Shown one piece after another: positions 25,748 to 34,961 of a stretch of DNA of 64,000 nt. Source of the stretch: Sphingobium sp. WTD-1 (GTDB taxonomy: Bacteria > Pseudomonadota > Alphaproteobacteria > Sphingomonadales > Sphingomonadaceae); NCBI RefSeq assembly GCF_030128825.1, contig NZ_CP119127.1, positions 1,054,001 through 1,118,000 on the forward strand, in the 5' to 3' direction. A program made the position numbers and the translations under genes. Every line of letters begins with the position of its first letter. Position 1 is the first letter of the stretch. Below the pieces are notes generated by a model that had not been told where the DNA came from, did no database searches, and saw only the letters and a list, made by a program, of their open reading frames with translations.

Positions 25748-25763
25748 TGATATGGCCTGATAT
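25748..25763 (+). promoter_or_regulatory. candidate AraC-type operator: TGATAT direct repeat
   Basis: TGATAT occurs at 25748-25753 and again at 25758-25763, 10 bases (one helical turn) apart, about 95 bases before the second sulfotransferase gene and just behind the araC-type gene. Direct repeats with one-turn spacing are the usual form of AraC-family sites. The repeat is short, so chance cannot be excluded. Confidence 0.35.
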
Positions 25764-25856
25764 CGATAGTCCGTCCCGTTCACTTGATCGGGCAGCATTG
25801 GCGCGCATCGCCCTGCTGCCCATGATGGCGGCAAAAGACATCAGGAGAGATATGCC

Positions 25857-27008
25857 ATGGGCGCAGCTTTGGTTGCCGACGCGCTGATCGACCGCGCGAT
25901 CAAGGCCACCGGCCTTGATCGCTTCGATTCCGACAGCTATCGCGAAGGGCTGGACATTTTGCTCGCGGATGCGAACCAGACCGGCCTGTCGGACAGCGGC
26001 CATGCGCGGATGGAGGCCAATGTCGTCGACCTCCTGTCCAATCGCCTCCGGACCACCGACTATCTGGCGCAGCGGCCCGAGCTGCTGGAACGGCCGGTCG
26101 AGCGGCCGGTCTTCGTCTTCGGCATTCCGCGCACCGGCACGACCCTGCTCAGCAATCTGCTCGCCTGCGATCCGGCCCGGCGCTCACCGCTGACCTGGGA
26201 GATTGACGAGCCGGTGCCGCCGGCGACCAGCGCGACGCTCAAGAGCGATCCGCGCGCCATCGCCCGGCTTGAACAGGAAAAGGCGATGCTCGCCGCCCGG
26301 CCGGAAATGGGCAAATATTATCGCAATTCGGCCGTCTATCCCAATGAGTGCATCTTCTTCATGGCGCATGATTTCAAGGCGCTGGCGCTGGAATCGCGGG
26401 GGAAGCTGCCCAATTATCGCGACTGGCTTTTCTCCACCGACATGACGTCGGCCTATGAATATCACAAACGCTTCCTGCAATTGCTGCAGGCCGATGCGCC
26501 GGGCGTGTGGAACCTCAAAATGCCGAGCCACAGCCTGTGGATCGAGACGATCCGCAAAATCTATCCCGACGCCCGATTCATCTGGACCCATCGCGATCCC
26601 TATACTGCGATGGGCAGCTTTTGCTCGATCATCAGCCTGGGGCAGATGGCCTTTACCGGCCGGGTCGATCCTGAATGGCTTGCGGAAAACTGCACCTATC
26701 AGGCCCGGCTCCATGCCGACCGCATCATGGATGCGCGCGAGCGGCTGGGCGAGGACAGCATGGTCGATGTCCATTATGCCGACCTCACCACCGATCCGAT
26801 CGGCACGATGCGGCGGCTCTACGCCGCGCTGGGCGATGAGTTCACGCCGGAGGCGGAGGCGGCGATGCAGGCCTGGCTGGACGACAACCCGCAGGGCAAG
26901 TTCGGTCGCCACGATTACAAGCTCGCCCAATATGGCCTGTCGGTCGAACAATTGGCGCCGCATTTCGAGCGCTATCTGGCGCGCTATGACGTCGCGCGGG
27001 AGGGCTGA
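25857..27008 (+). CDS. PAPS-dependent sulfotransferase family protein (copy 2)
   Basis: A protein of 383 residues, a paralogue of the sulfotransferase at 16668-17831. The phosphosulfate loop is FGIPRTGTT (89-97); the 3'-phosphate motif is THRDPYTAMGSFCS; the same C-terminal PQGKFGRHDYKLAQYGLS block occurs. The two copies differ clearly in the segment lining the acceptor site (TWEIDEPVPPATSATLKSD against RWEAFNSAPPAAAGTLSSD), so they may act on different alcohols. AGGAGA precedes the ATG. It is followed after 3 bases by two VOC genes and probably shares PAPS from the cysDNC operon. Confidence 0.9.
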   Translation: MGAALVADALIDRAIKATGLDRFDSDSYREGLDILLADANQTGLSDSGHARMEANVVDLLSNRLRTTDYLAQRPELLERPVERPVFVFGIPRTGTTLLSNLLACDPARRSPLTWEIDEPVPPATSATLKSDPRAIARLEQEKAMLAARPEMGKYYRNSAVYPNECIFFMAHDFKALALESRGKLPNYRDWLFSTDMTSAYEYHKRFLQLLQADAPGVWNLKMPSHSLWIETIRKIYPDARFIWTHRDPYTAMGSFCSIISLGQMAFTGRVDPEWLAENCTYQARLHADRIMDARERLGEDSMVDVHYADLTTDPIGTMRRLYAALGDEFTPEAEAAMQAWLDDNPQGKFGRHDYKLAQYGLSVEQLAPHFERYLARYDVAREG

Positions 27009-27011
27009 GCC

Positions 27012-27479
27012 ATGCTGACCGGCCATCATTTCCAGAACGCCTATGTCACCCGCAATGTCGACAAGGCCGTCGCCCAGTTCCGCGACCAGGCGGATATCCG
27101 CACCCTGTCGGAGATCGAGGTGCCGGTGCAGCTCTGGACCCCGCAGGGCGAGGGGCAGGGCGTGCAGAAGCTCGCCTTCGTCTGGGTCGACGACATGCAG
27201 TTCGAACTGATCCAGCCGATATCGGGCGATGTGCTGGCGCTCTATCGCGATGCGCTGCCCGATGATGATCGGCTGGTCTTCCACCATATCTGCAACCGGG
27301 TCGATGACTGGGCCGCCTTCATGGCGCGGATCGAGGACCAGCCCTATCCGGTGGTGCTCAAGGGCGGGACGCCGGGCATGCTGGAGTTCGTCTATCTCGA
27401 TACCCGGCCCTGGCTGGGCCATTATGTAGAATATGTGTGGATGGGACCGGACCGCTGGAAAGGCATGGGCGGCCTGTAA
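27012..27479 (+). CDS. VOC (glyoxalase/bleomycin-resistance fold) protein
   Basis: A protein of 155 residues with two beta-alpha-beta-beta-beta units. Candidate metal ligands are the N-terminal HHFQNAYV histidine, the FELIQP glutamate, the FHHICNRVDDW histidine and the YVEYVW glutamate, the pattern of methylmalonyl-CoA epimerase and glyoxalase-like enzymes. The size excludes a full two-module extradiol dioxygenase. It sits 3 bases behind the second sulfotransferase. Function unknown; an isomerase or lyase acting on the pathway intermediate is possible. Confidence 0.8.
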   Translation: MLTGHHFQNAYVTRNVDKAVAQFRDQADIRTLSEIEVPVQLWTPQGEGQGVQKLAFVWVDDMQFELIQPISGDVLALYRDALPDDDRLVFHHICNRVDDWAAFMARIEDQPYPVVLKGGTPGMLEFVYLDTRPWLGHYVEYVWMGPDRWKGMGGL

Positions 27480-27492
27480 AAGGAGAGAATAG

Positions 27493-27876
27493 ATGATCAG
27501 CATGGCCCGTTTCGGCACCCGCGACCTGGATGGCGCGAAGCGTTTCTATGACGGCATTGCCGAACTGCTGGGGGCGGTGCGGGCCTATGATCGGCCCGAT
27601 CTGGTCGCCTACAAGACCGCCGAGGGCGGCATGCTGCTGATCGGCATCCCGTTCGAGGGGGATGCGACGCCGGGCAATGGCAATCAGGTCGGTATCCAGG
27701 CGGAGAGCCGGGCACAGGTCGATGCGGTCCATGCCCGCGCGCTCGAACTGGGCGGCAAGTGCGAAGGGAAGCCCGGCATTCGCGGCGATGATCCCAATGG
27801 CTTCTACGGCGCCTATTTCCGCGATCTGGACGGCAACAAGATGACGATCTTCCGCTTCGGCCCGCCGGAAGCCTGA
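27493..27876 (+). CDS. small VOC-family protein
   Basis: A VOC protein of 127 residues: MARFGTRDLDGAKRFYDGI at the start, VQAESRAQVDAVHARALELGG in the middle and the hallmark FYGAYFRDLDGNKM ending. Only part of the metal-ligand set is evident, so it may be a binding protein or a lyase. AAAGGAGAG before the ATG is a strong ribosome-binding site. It is last in the sulfotransferase/VOC run and ends 1 base before the convergent SDR. Confidence 0.8.
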   Translation: MISMARFGTRDLDGAKRFYDGIAELLGAVRAYDRPDLVAYKTAEGGMLLIGIPFEGDATPGNGNQVGIQAESRAQVDAVHARALELGGKCEGKPGIRGDDPNGFYGAYFRDLDGNKMTIFRFGPPEA

Positions 27877-27877
27877 C

Positions 27878-28690
27878 TCAAAGCAGGCTGCCGCCGTCTA
27901 CCGGATAGACCTGGCCGGTGATGAATCCGGCCTGGTCCGACGCCAGATAGACGGCGAGCGACGCGACCTCTTCGGCAAAGGCGACGGGACGGCCCAGCAC
28001 GGTCTGGCGCGATCGCCTTGCCATGTCTTCCGGGCTGGTGCCGGCAAAGGCCTTGGCAAAGAAATTGCTGTCGGGATGGAAGCGGCTGCCCATGCTGAAG
28101 GCGGCCGGGTCGCGCGAAACCGTACCATAAGGGGCGACGCAATTGACGCGGATGCCGTGCTGCCCGACTTCCTTGGCCAGCACCTTGGTAAAGCCATGAA
28201 CCGCCGCCTTGGCCGCCGAATAGACCGGCAGCATATAGTCGCCGACGATTCCCGCCGTGGACCCGATATTGACGATCGCGCCGGCCTTGCGCGCGACCAT
28301 GCCGGGCAGCACGGCATGGGTCATGCGCAGCAATGTGCCCAGATTGAGGTCGATGTCGCCATCCCAGCTTGCCGGGTCCGAATCGACGAAGAATCCTGCG
28401 CCGACATTGCCACCGACATTGTTGACGAGAATCGTGACGTCACCCAGTTCGGATGTCGTTGCCAAAATTTGCGCAGGAGCGGCCCGATCGCTGAGGTCGG
28501 CCGCCACGAAGCGCGCCTCCTTCGCACCGGCGGCGATCGCCTGCTCCACCAGCCGGGCGCCAGCCGACTGGTCGCGCCCCACCGCAACCAGCTTCACTCC
28601 TTCGGCCGCCAGTCCAAGGCTGATGGCGCGGCCGATATTGGCGGTCGCGCCAGTTACGATCGCGACTGTGCCCGCCAGTTGCATGTCCAT
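27878..28690 (-). CDS. SDR family oxidoreductase
   Basis: An SDR of 270 residues: VTGATANIGRAIS, VGRDQ, NNVGGNVG, NIGSTAGIVGD and YSAAKAA, ending in the standard TGQVYPVDGG. ATG 28690 is chosen because GGGGATAG lies seven bases before it; two in-frame ATGs further upstream lack such a site. It is divergent from the TonB-dependent receptor gene with a 246-base shared region, which suggests that transport and this oxidoreductase are induced together. Substrate unknown. Confidence 0.88.
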   Translation of the reverse strand: MDMQLAGTVAIVTGATANIGRAISLGLAAEGVKLVAVGRDQSAGARLVEQAIAAGAKEARFVAADLSDRAAPAQILATTSELGDVTILVNNVGGNVGAGFFVDSDPASWDGDIDLNLGTLLRMTHAVLPGMVARKAGAIVNIGSTAGIVGDYMLPVYSAAKAAVHGFTKVLAKEVGQHGIRVNCVAPYGTVSRDPAAFSMGSRFHPDSNFFAKAFAGTSPEDMARRSRQTVLGRPVAFAEEVASLAVYLASDQAGFITGQVYPVDGGSLL

Positions 28691-28892
28691 TACGCTATCC
28701 CCTCTCATGCGCCATCGGCCGGCCATCATGCAGGGGGAAAGGGTGGGCGCAAATCGCCCCGGGGATCAGTGGCGATCAGGCGGAATCGCGATGGCGATAT
28801 GTCGTCATTTTCGGGGGTGTCGGGCTTCTCGGGCCGCCAATATCAGGCATAACGAGAATCAACCAAAGCAAAAAAGATCACTGCATCAATGG

Positions 28893-28906
28893 TGACTCAA
28901 TAGTCA
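28893..28906 (+). promoter_or_regulatory. palindromic candidate operator before the TonB-dependent receptor gene
   Basis: TGACTCAATAGTCA (TGACT, 4-base spacer, AGTCA) lies about 30 bases before the receptor start, inside an A+T-rich stretch (28850-28920) that is the probable promoter of the receptor. AACAT-G-ATGTT follows directly at 28906-28916. The rest of the 28691-28889 gap shows no clear structure. Confidence 0.45.
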
Positions 28907-28936
28907 ACATGATGTTTATTTGGGGAGGCTTCATTT

Positions 28937-31366
28937 ATGAATCGCATGTCGGCCTATTATTTGATCGGCGCGAGTGTCGCGGCACTCACTGTCGCGACGC
29001 CAGCTCTTGCCCAGGCGCCCGAGGAGCAGGCTGCAACCACGAACGCCGGGTTCGATCCGCAGATCATCATCGTCGAGGCGCGTCGTCGTGGCGAAGACAT
29101 TCAGGACGTGCCTGCGGTGGTCAACGCGGTCACCGAACAGGCGATCGGCAACCTCAACATCCGCACCTTCAACGAAGTCCAGGCGCTGGCGCCGGGCCTC
29201 GAACTGACCAACAACGCCAATGGCATCGGTGGCAATGCGCGCCTGCGCGGCGTGAATTTCGACGCCAATGCCAGCGGTAACAGCGGCACCATCCAATTCT
29301 ATTTCAACGACGCGCCGCTCTCGCCGGGTGCCGTGCTGCAGCAGATGTATGACATCGGCCAGATCGAAGTGCAGCGCGGGCCGCAGGGTACGCTGCGCGG
29401 CCGCGCTTCGCCGTCGGGTTCGATCACCATCACCACCCGCAAGCCCGACCTCAACCAGTTTGGTGGCGCCATCGACTGGACCGGCAACGATATCGGCACG
29501 CTGAACTTCAAGGGCGCGCTGAACCTGCCGATCATCGAGGGGATTGCGGGCATTCGCGTGTCGGGCGTCTGGAACGAGGATGATGCCGATCGCGTCCGCC
29601 CGATCAGCGGTGGCCCGAGCCCCTGGTCGCGCACCAAGAGCACCCGGGTCGTCGGCACGATCGAGCCGACCGACTGGCTTAAGCTGGAAGGCACCTATCA
29701 ATATATGGACCGCGATGCGCGGACCTATGACCAGGCGATTTCCTTCAGCGAAGCCAATCCCAATGCCACGCCCAGCCCGGTGCTGATCACCGCCAAGGAT
29801 CGGCTGTCGATCCAGGAATCGCCGCGTATCATCAACCAGCGCTTTGACATCTTCAACTGGCGGTCGGAACTGGCCTTCGCTGGCCAGCGCCTGATCTATC
29901 AGGGCATGTATACGAAGCAGAAATTCCATTCGACCGACAATGTCGACGATGGCAATTTCTTCGTCGGCCGCGACGTCAACCAGGTCACCGACACCGTGGC
30001 CAAGGAAACCTCGCATGAAATCCGGTTGCAGAATGAAGAACGTGTGTTCGACATGTTCGACTATGTCATCGGCTTCTTCGACGACAAGCTCAACCCGCCG
30101 ACCCATCTGACCTCGCCGACCATCGTGCGTCTGCCTGCTGCCCTTGGCGGCCGCATTGCTTCGGTGGTGCAGACCGAGATCGACCGTACCGGCAAGGCGC
30201 ATGAGCAGTCCTTCTTCGGCAACCTGACCGCCCATTTCGGCGAGGCGACCGAACTGGCGGGCGGCCTGCGCCAGATCAAGTACAAGTCGCAAAACTATCT
30301 GGCGGTCAATGGCAACACCATCGCCGCAGATACGCAGGATACCGACAAGCTGATCTACAGCGCGTCGCTCAAGCATAATTTCACGCCGGACTTCCTGGTC
30401 TATGCTGCCACCGGCAGCTCCTTCCGTCCGGGCATCAACGTGGTCGGCGACTTCAATATCGCACCGTCGGCGCTGGAGCGGTCCTTCCTCGACCTGCCAC
30501 CCGAAACCTCCAAATCCTATGAGCTGGGCTTCAAGAGCACGCTTATGGGCGGGCGGATGCGCTTCAACGTCACCGCCTATCACCAGAAGTACAAGAACTT
30601 CCCCTATCGCGTGCCGAACAGCGGCGTTTACTATGTAAACACCGTCGCCGTCCGCAATGCGGCCGGCCAGGTCACCGGCACCGCGCAGCAGGTGGGTTCG
30701 TTCAACTTCGTGGGCGCTGTCCCGGTCGAGGTGAACGGCGTGGAAAGCGAACTGGGCTTCGACATCACCCGCAGCTGGAACGTCAATCTGACCGGCAGCT
30801 ATTCGCTCGGCAAGATCAAGAACGGCACCATCCCGTGCAACGATCTGAACGGCGACGGCATCCCCGATCCGGTCGGCAATGCGCCGAGCTTGGCGGAACT
30901 GCAGGGAGCGGTCGGTGCCGACAATCTCTCGGCTTGTCAGGTGAACCAGCGCGCGGCCTTCCTGCCGCCGATCACCGCCACGCTGCAGAGCGAGTTCCAC
31001 ACCAGCATTTCGGGCAAGACCGACGGCTTCATCCGTGGCCTCGTCAATTATAACGGCAAGTCGAAGGGCGATCCGGGCAATAATTATGACGATGTCAGCG
31101 CCTATGCGCTGGTCAATCTCTATGCCGGTATCCGCGATCCCGATGGCGGCTGGGAAATCTCGCTGTTCGCCAAGAATCTGTTCGACACGACCAAGGTGCT
31201 GACGCGGACCACACCGCTCTTCACCGGCTATCAGCAGATCACCGGCTTCACCGCGACCGGCGCGACCACGGCGGCGGCGACCTATACCAGCACCTATACC
31301 GGTGCCACGGTCACCCCGCCGCGCGAATTTGGCGTCAATCTGCGCTTCGCCTTCGGTTCGCGCTGA
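28937..31366 (+). CDS. TonB-dependent outer-membrane receptor
   Basis: An outer-membrane active transporter of 809 residues. A Sec signal peptide (residues 1 to about 26, ending TPALAQA) is followed by the plug-domain start IIIVEARRRGEDIQDVPAVV, GNARLRGVNFD, VQRGPQGTLRGRASPSGSI (plug signature) and a beta-barrel ending in EFGVNLRFAFGSR with a terminal aromatic-rich strand. The sequence type is that of sphingomonad receptors linked to hydrophobic or aromatic compounds, not to siderophores. It is flanked by an SDR and a TetR gene within the catabolic island, so it probably imports the substrate. Confidence 0.95.
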   Translation: MNRMSAYYLIGASVAALTVATPALAQAPEEQAATTNAGFDPQIIIVEARRRGEDIQDVPAVVNAVTEQAIGNLNIRTFNEVQALAPGLELTNNANGIGGNARLRGVNFDANASGNSGTIQFYFNDAPLSPGAVLQQMYDIGQIEVQRGPQGTLRGRASPSGSITITTRKPDLNQFGGAIDWTGNDIGTLNFKGALNLPIIEGIAGIRVSGVWNEDDADRVRPISGGPSPWSRTKSTRVVGTIEPTDWLKLEGTYQYMDRDARTYDQAISFSEANPNATPSPVLITAKDRLSIQESPRIINQRFDIFNWRSELAFAGQRLIYQGMYTKQKFHSTDNVDDGNFFVGRDVNQVTDTVAKETSHEIRLQNEERVFDMFDYVIGFFDDKLNPPTHLTSPTIVRLPAALGGRIASVVQTEIDRTGKAHEQSFFGNLTAHFGEATELAGGLRQIKYKSQNYLAVNGNTIAADTQDTDKLIYSASLKHNFTPDFLVYAATGSSFRPGINVVGDFNIAPSALERSFLDLPPETSKSYELGFKSTLMGGRMRFNVTAYHQKYKNFPYRVPNSGVYYVNTVAVRNAAGQVTGTAQQVGSFNFVGAVPVEVNGVESELGFDITRSWNVNLTGSYSLGKIKNGTIPCNDLNGDGIPDPVGNAPSLAELQGAVGADNLSACQVNQRAAFLPPITATLQSEFHTSISGKTDGFIRGLVNYNGKSKGDPGNNYDDVSAYALVNLYAGIRDPDGGWEISLFAKNLFDTTKVLTRTTPLFTGYQQITGFTATGATTAAATYTSTYTGATVTPPREFGVNLRFAFGSR

Positions 31367-31388
31367 TCCATCCGCGCAACGGCTAAAG

Positions 31389-31424
31389 GATCGGCCGGGC
31401 AGCCCCAGGGTTGTCCGGCCGATC
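31389..31424 (+). terminator. hairpin terminator candidate after the TonB-dependent receptor gene
   Basis: GATCGGCCGG (31389-31398) pairs perfectly with CCGGCCGATC (31415-31424) around a 16-base loop, 22 bases after the receptor stop. GCGTTTG follows, giving a weak T-run. The position fits a terminator isolating the receptor gene from the TetR operon. Confidence 0.6.
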
Positions 31425-31573
31425 GGCGTTTGAGGCCAGGACCTTCGCGGGAGCGATGAGGCCATGGCTGCCGGGTGGCAGCGATTGACTCTGGCCCCGG
31501 AGCGGGCAGGGATGGAGCCGATCAACAGGGCTGATCATTATAGGCTCTGAACGATCAACCCAGGTGAGGCAGC

Positions 31574-32254
31574 ATGACGGACATTCGGAAAAGGCGCGCC
31601 CGCGATCCCGTGGCGACCCGCGAGGCCATATTGGAAGCGGCCCGTGCGTTGCTGGCCAAGGATGGACCGGATGGCGTCAGCCTGTCGGAAGTGGCCCATC
31701 TCGCCGGCGTCAATCGCGGCACGGCCTATCAGCATTTCGAAACCCGCGAGAAGCTGATCGAGGCGACCGCGGATTGGGTTTCGGAACGCATGTTCCGTTC
31801 GGTCTTCGGCGATCCCGATACGATCGGCGAGCGCCGGGTCGAGGAAGTCGACATTGCCGACACCACCGATCGTCTGGCCATGTTCGCGATGGACAATCCC
31901 GAACTCTGCCGCATCTGGCTGCTCCAGCTTCTGGCCTCGCCCGATCCGATGGCTGATCCCTTCTGGCGCGAATATGAAGGTTCGCTTCAGCGCTTCGCCA
32001 ATAGCGATCTCGCCGAAGACGGCGTCGATGCCGAAGTCCTGTCGGTGCTGATGCTGGCCGGCGCCTTTCTCTGGCCGATCTGGGCGCGCAGTCATGCGCG
32101 CGAAGAGGGCGAACGGCGCGCGCTCGGCCGTCGCCTCGCCCAGGAATGCCTGCGTCTGTGCATGTTCGGATCGATGCGCAGCGACAAATTCCCCGACATT
32201 GCCGAGCGGCTCGGCCGTCCGCTCGCGCCGCTCCCCAGGGTTGCCCAGGGATAG
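31574..32254 (+). CDS. TetR-family transcriptional regulator
   Basis: A regulator of 226 residues with the N-terminal helix-turn-helix ILEAARALLAKDGPDGVSLSEVAHLAGVNRGTAYQHFETREKLIEA (about residues 18-65) and a helical ligand domain. These are normally repressors released by a pathway metabolite. It stands at the head of a co-directional run (AcuI-like reductase, CoA ligase, SnoaL, isomerase, SDR, SnoaL) and behind the receptor gene; the 207-base upstream gap presumably holds its promoter and operator. Confidence 0.93.
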   Translation: MTDIRKRRARDPVATREAILEAARALLAKDGPDGVSLSEVAHLAGVNRGTAYQHFETREKLIEATADWVSERMFRSVFGDPDTIGERRVEEVDIADTTDRLAMFAMDNPELCRIWLLQLLASPDPMADPFWREYEGSLQRFANSDLAEDGVDAEVLSVLMLAGAFLWPIWARSHAREEGERRALGRRLAQECLRLCMFGSMRSDKFPDIAERLGRPLAPLPRVAQG

Positions 32255-32296
32255 GCTGCCCGATTTCCCTTTCTCTCTTCAAGAAGGACCGACCGC

Positions 32297-33280
32297 ATGT
32301 TTTCCGCCATCCTGATCGAAAAGACCGACGACAAGCAGAGCGTCTCGCTCGCCCAGGTCGATGAGGCGCAGCTGCCCGAGGGTGATGTCACCATCGACGT
32401 CGATTATTCGACCCTGAACTACAAGGATGGCCTGGCGATCACCGGTGCCTCGCCGGTGGTGCGCAAATTTCCGATGGTGCCCGGCATCGATCTGGTCGGC
32501 ACCGTCCGCAGTTCCGACCATGGTGACTGGAAGGCCGGCGACAAGGTGGTGCTGAACGGCTGGGGCGTGGGCGAGGGCCATTGGGGTGGCCTCTCCCAGG
32601 TCGCCCGGCTGAAGGGCGACTGGCTGGTGCCGCTGCCCACGGCCTTCACGCCCAAGCAGGCGATGGCGATCGGCACCGCCGGCTATACCGCAGCGCTCTG
32701 CGTCGAGGCACTGGTGAAGGCGGGCGTGACCCCCGACCAGGGCGAAATCCTCGTCACCGGCGCGACCGGCGGCGTCGGCAGCGTTGCGGTCGCTTTGCTC
32801 AAGAAGGCGGGCTTCACCGTGATCGGCTCCACCGGCAAGTCGGCCGAGGGCGACTATCTCAAGACGTTGGGGGCCGACGGCGTGATCGACCGCGCCGAAC
32901 TGTCGGAAAAGGGCAAGCCGCTGCAGAAGGAGCGCTGGGCCGGCGTGGTCGACTCGGTCGGCAGCTTCACCCTGGCCAATGCCTGCGCCCAGACCCGCTA
33001 TGGCGGCGCCGTCGCGGCCTGTGGCCTTGCCCAGGGCGCCGATTTCCCGGCGACCGTCATGCCGTTCATCCTGCGCGGCGTGCGCCTGCTCGGCGTCGAC
33101 AGCGTGATGGCGCCCAAGCCCGTGCGCCTCGCCGCCTGGGCGCGGCTGGCCCGCGATCTTGACCCGGCGCTGCTGGAGGTGATCGCGCAGGAGATCTCGC
33201 TCGGCGATGCGATCGGCGTCGCCGCCGACCTGCTCGCCGGCAAGGTGCGCGGCCGCGTCATCGTCGACGTCAACCGCTAA
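32297..33280 (+). CDS. AcuI/YhdH-type medium-chain oxidoreductase (acryloyl-CoA reductase-like)
   Basis: A zinc-free medium-chain reductase of 327 residues. The stretches [40 protein letters not shown] (NADPH Rossmann) and [11 protein letters not shown] are those of the YhdH/AcuI family, whose characterised members reduce acryloyl-CoA to propionyl-CoA with NADPH. In this catabolic setting it may reduce another alpha,beta-unsaturated carbonyl. AAGAAGGA precedes the ATG. The next gene starts 4 bases after its stop, so it is in an operon with the CoA ligase. Confidence 0.9.
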   Translation: MFSAILIEKTDDKQSVSLAQVDEAQLPEGDVTIDVDYSTLNYKDGLAITGASPVVRKFPMVPGIDLVGTVRSSDHGDWKAGDKVVLNGWGVGEGHWGGLSQVARLKGDWLVPLPTAFTPKQAMAIGTAGYTAALCVEALVKAGVTPDQGEILVTGATGGVGSVAVALLKKAGFTVIGSTGKSAEGDYLKTLGADGVIDRAELSEKGKPLQKERWAGVVDSVGSFTLANACAQTRYGGAVAACGLAQGADFPATVMPFILRGVRLLGVDSVMAPKPVRLAAWARLARDLDPALLEVIAQEISLGDAIGVAADLLAGKVRGRVIVDVNR

Positions 33281-33284
33281 GCCG

Positions 33285-34961
33285 ATGGCTGCGCTCTCGA
33301 TCGTCGCCGGCCCGCCTCTTTCTGAAGAGGAGGGCCTGGGCACGCTGACGCTCGGCGGCTGGCTGCATGAGGTCACGCAGGCCCATGCCGGGCGGGAGGC
33401 GCTGGTCTTCCACGGACCCGATGGCGTGGTCCGCTGGAGCCATGACGATCTGTGGGCGCAGGCCAATGCGGTCGCCCGGTCGCTGGTCGCCTGTGGCGTG
33501 GGCAAGGGGACGCGCGTCGGCGTGTTGATGACCAACCGGCCGGAATTTCTCTCGGCCGTGTTCGGCATCGCGCTCGCCGGCGGCGTCGCCGCGACGCTCA
33601 GCACCTTCTCGACCCCGGCCGAACTCGACCATCTGGTCCAGTCCTCGGCCTGCTCCGTGCTATTGCTCGAACGCAGCGTGCTGAAGAAGGATTTCGGCGC
33701 GATCCTCGCCGATCTGGAACCCGCGATCGGCGTCGCGGGCGACGGCCGGCTGGTCTCCACCCGCTTCCCCTTCCTACGCCATCTCGCCGCCGTCGACGGA
33801 GCGATGGGTCGGATCGAGGACTGGGGTGCTTTCCTCGCGCGCGGCGACGCTGTCGATCAGGCGCTGGTCGATGCGACCGCCGCTACCGTCATGCCGGCCG
33901 ATCCGGGCGTGCTCTTCTTCTCCTCCGGCTCCACCGCCAAGCCCAAGGGCATCATCAGCGCGCATCGCGGCCCGACCTTGCAGCTCTGGCGCTGGAAACG
34001 CTTCCTGCAAGCGAAGCCCGACGCCCGCGCCTGGTCGGCCAACGGCTTTTTCTGGTCGGGCAATTTCTGCATGGCCATCGGTGGCGCGCTGACCGGCGGC
34101 GGCAGCCTGATCCTGCAACAGACCTTCCAGCCGGCGGAAGCGCTGAGCCTGATGGAAGCGGAAAAGGCGACCATGGCCTTTGCCTGGCCGCATCAATGGG
34201 CGCAGCTGGAAGCCGCGGCCAATTGGGGCGATGTCGACCTGTCCGCGCTCTATTATGTCAATCCTACCAATCCGCTCGGCCGCCATCCGACCGTCAGCAC
34301 AAACTGGCAGGAACCGATGGCCGCCTATGGCAATACCGAGACCTTTACGATCAGCTCGATCTTCCCGTCCGGCACGCCCGAAGAACGGATTGCCGGCAGC
34401 CATGGCGCGCCGCTGCCCGGCAATATCTTCAAGATCGTCGATCCGCTCACCGGCGCGGTCGTGCCGCTCGGTGAACGGGGCGAGATCGCGGTCAAGGGGC
34501 CGACCCTGATGCTGGGCTATGTCGGCATCCCGCTTGATGACTCGGTCGATGGCGAGGGGTTCTTCCGCACCGGCGACGGCGGCTGGTTCGACACGGAAGG
34601 ACGGCTGCACTGGGAAGGGCGGCTCAACGACATCATCAAGACCGGCGGCGCCAACGTCTCGCCGATCGAGATAGACAGCGTCATCAAGACCTGTCCGGGC
34701 GTCAAGGTGACCCAGACCGTGGGCGTCCCGCATGAAACGCTGGGCGAACTGGTGGTCACCTGCATCGTCCCGCATGCGGATGCCATGCTGGACGAGGACG
34801 GCATTCGCGGCTTCGCGAAGGAGCAATTGGCGAGCTTCAAGGTGCCCCGCCGCGTGCTCTTCTTTGCCGAGAGCGATCTGGAACTGACCGGCAGTGCAAA
34901 GATCAAGACGGCGGACCTCAAGGCGCTGGTGGTCAAGCGGCTGGAGGTCGAGGCTGCGTGA
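33285..34961 (+). CDS. acyl-CoA synthetase, AMP-forming
   Basis: An ANL-superfamily ligase of 558 residues activating a carboxylic acid to its CoA thioester. The ATP loop FFSSGSTAKPKGI is intact, GNTETF is the A5-like motif, then FRTGDGGW, the hinge region GRLNDIIKTGGANVSPIEID and, near the end, TGSAKIKTADLK with the catalytic lysine. ATG 33285 is 4 bases behind the AcuI-type gene; an open frame further upstream inside that gene is not used. Its last four bases overlap the GTG start of the next gene, so translation is coupled. Confidence 0.92.
   Translation: MAALSIVAGPPLSEEEGLGTLTLGGWLHEVTQAHAGREALVFHGPDGVVRWSHDDLWAQANAVARSLVACGVGKGTRVGVLMTNRPEFLSAVFGIALAGGVAATLSTFSTPAELDHLVQSSACSVLLLERSVLKKDFGAILADLEPAIGVAGDGRLVSTRFPFLRHLAAVDGAMGRIEDWGAFLARGDAVDQALVDATAATVMPADPGVLFFSSGSTAKPKGIISAHRGPTLQLWRWKRFLQAKPDARAWSANGFFWSGNFCMAIGGALTGGGSLILQQTFQPAEALSLMEAEKATMAFAWPHQWAQLEAAANWGDVDLSALYYVNPTNPLGRHPTVSTNWQEPMAAYGNTETFTISSIFPSGTPEERIAGSHGAPLPGNIFKIVDPLTGAVVPLGERGEIAVKGPTLMLGYVGIPLDDSVDGEGFFRTGDGGWFDTEGRLHWEGRLNDIIKTGGANVSPIEIDSVIKTCPGVKVTQTVGVPHETLGELVVTCIVPHADAMLDEDGIRGFAKEQLASFKVPRRVLFFAESDLELTGSAKIKTADLKALVVKRLEVEAA

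Noticed and set aside
27012..27876. The two VOC proteins as ring-cleaving extradiol dioxygenases
   Set aside because: At 155 and 127 residues they are much shorter than two-module extradiol dioxygenases (about 300 residues), and the second lacks a clear complete metal triad.
28931..31525. An 864-codon minus-strand open frame opposite the TonB-dependent receptor
   Set aside because: Antisense shadow: no signal peptide, motif or ribosome-binding site, and low-complexity Arg/His-rich translation. The plus-strand receptor is certain.
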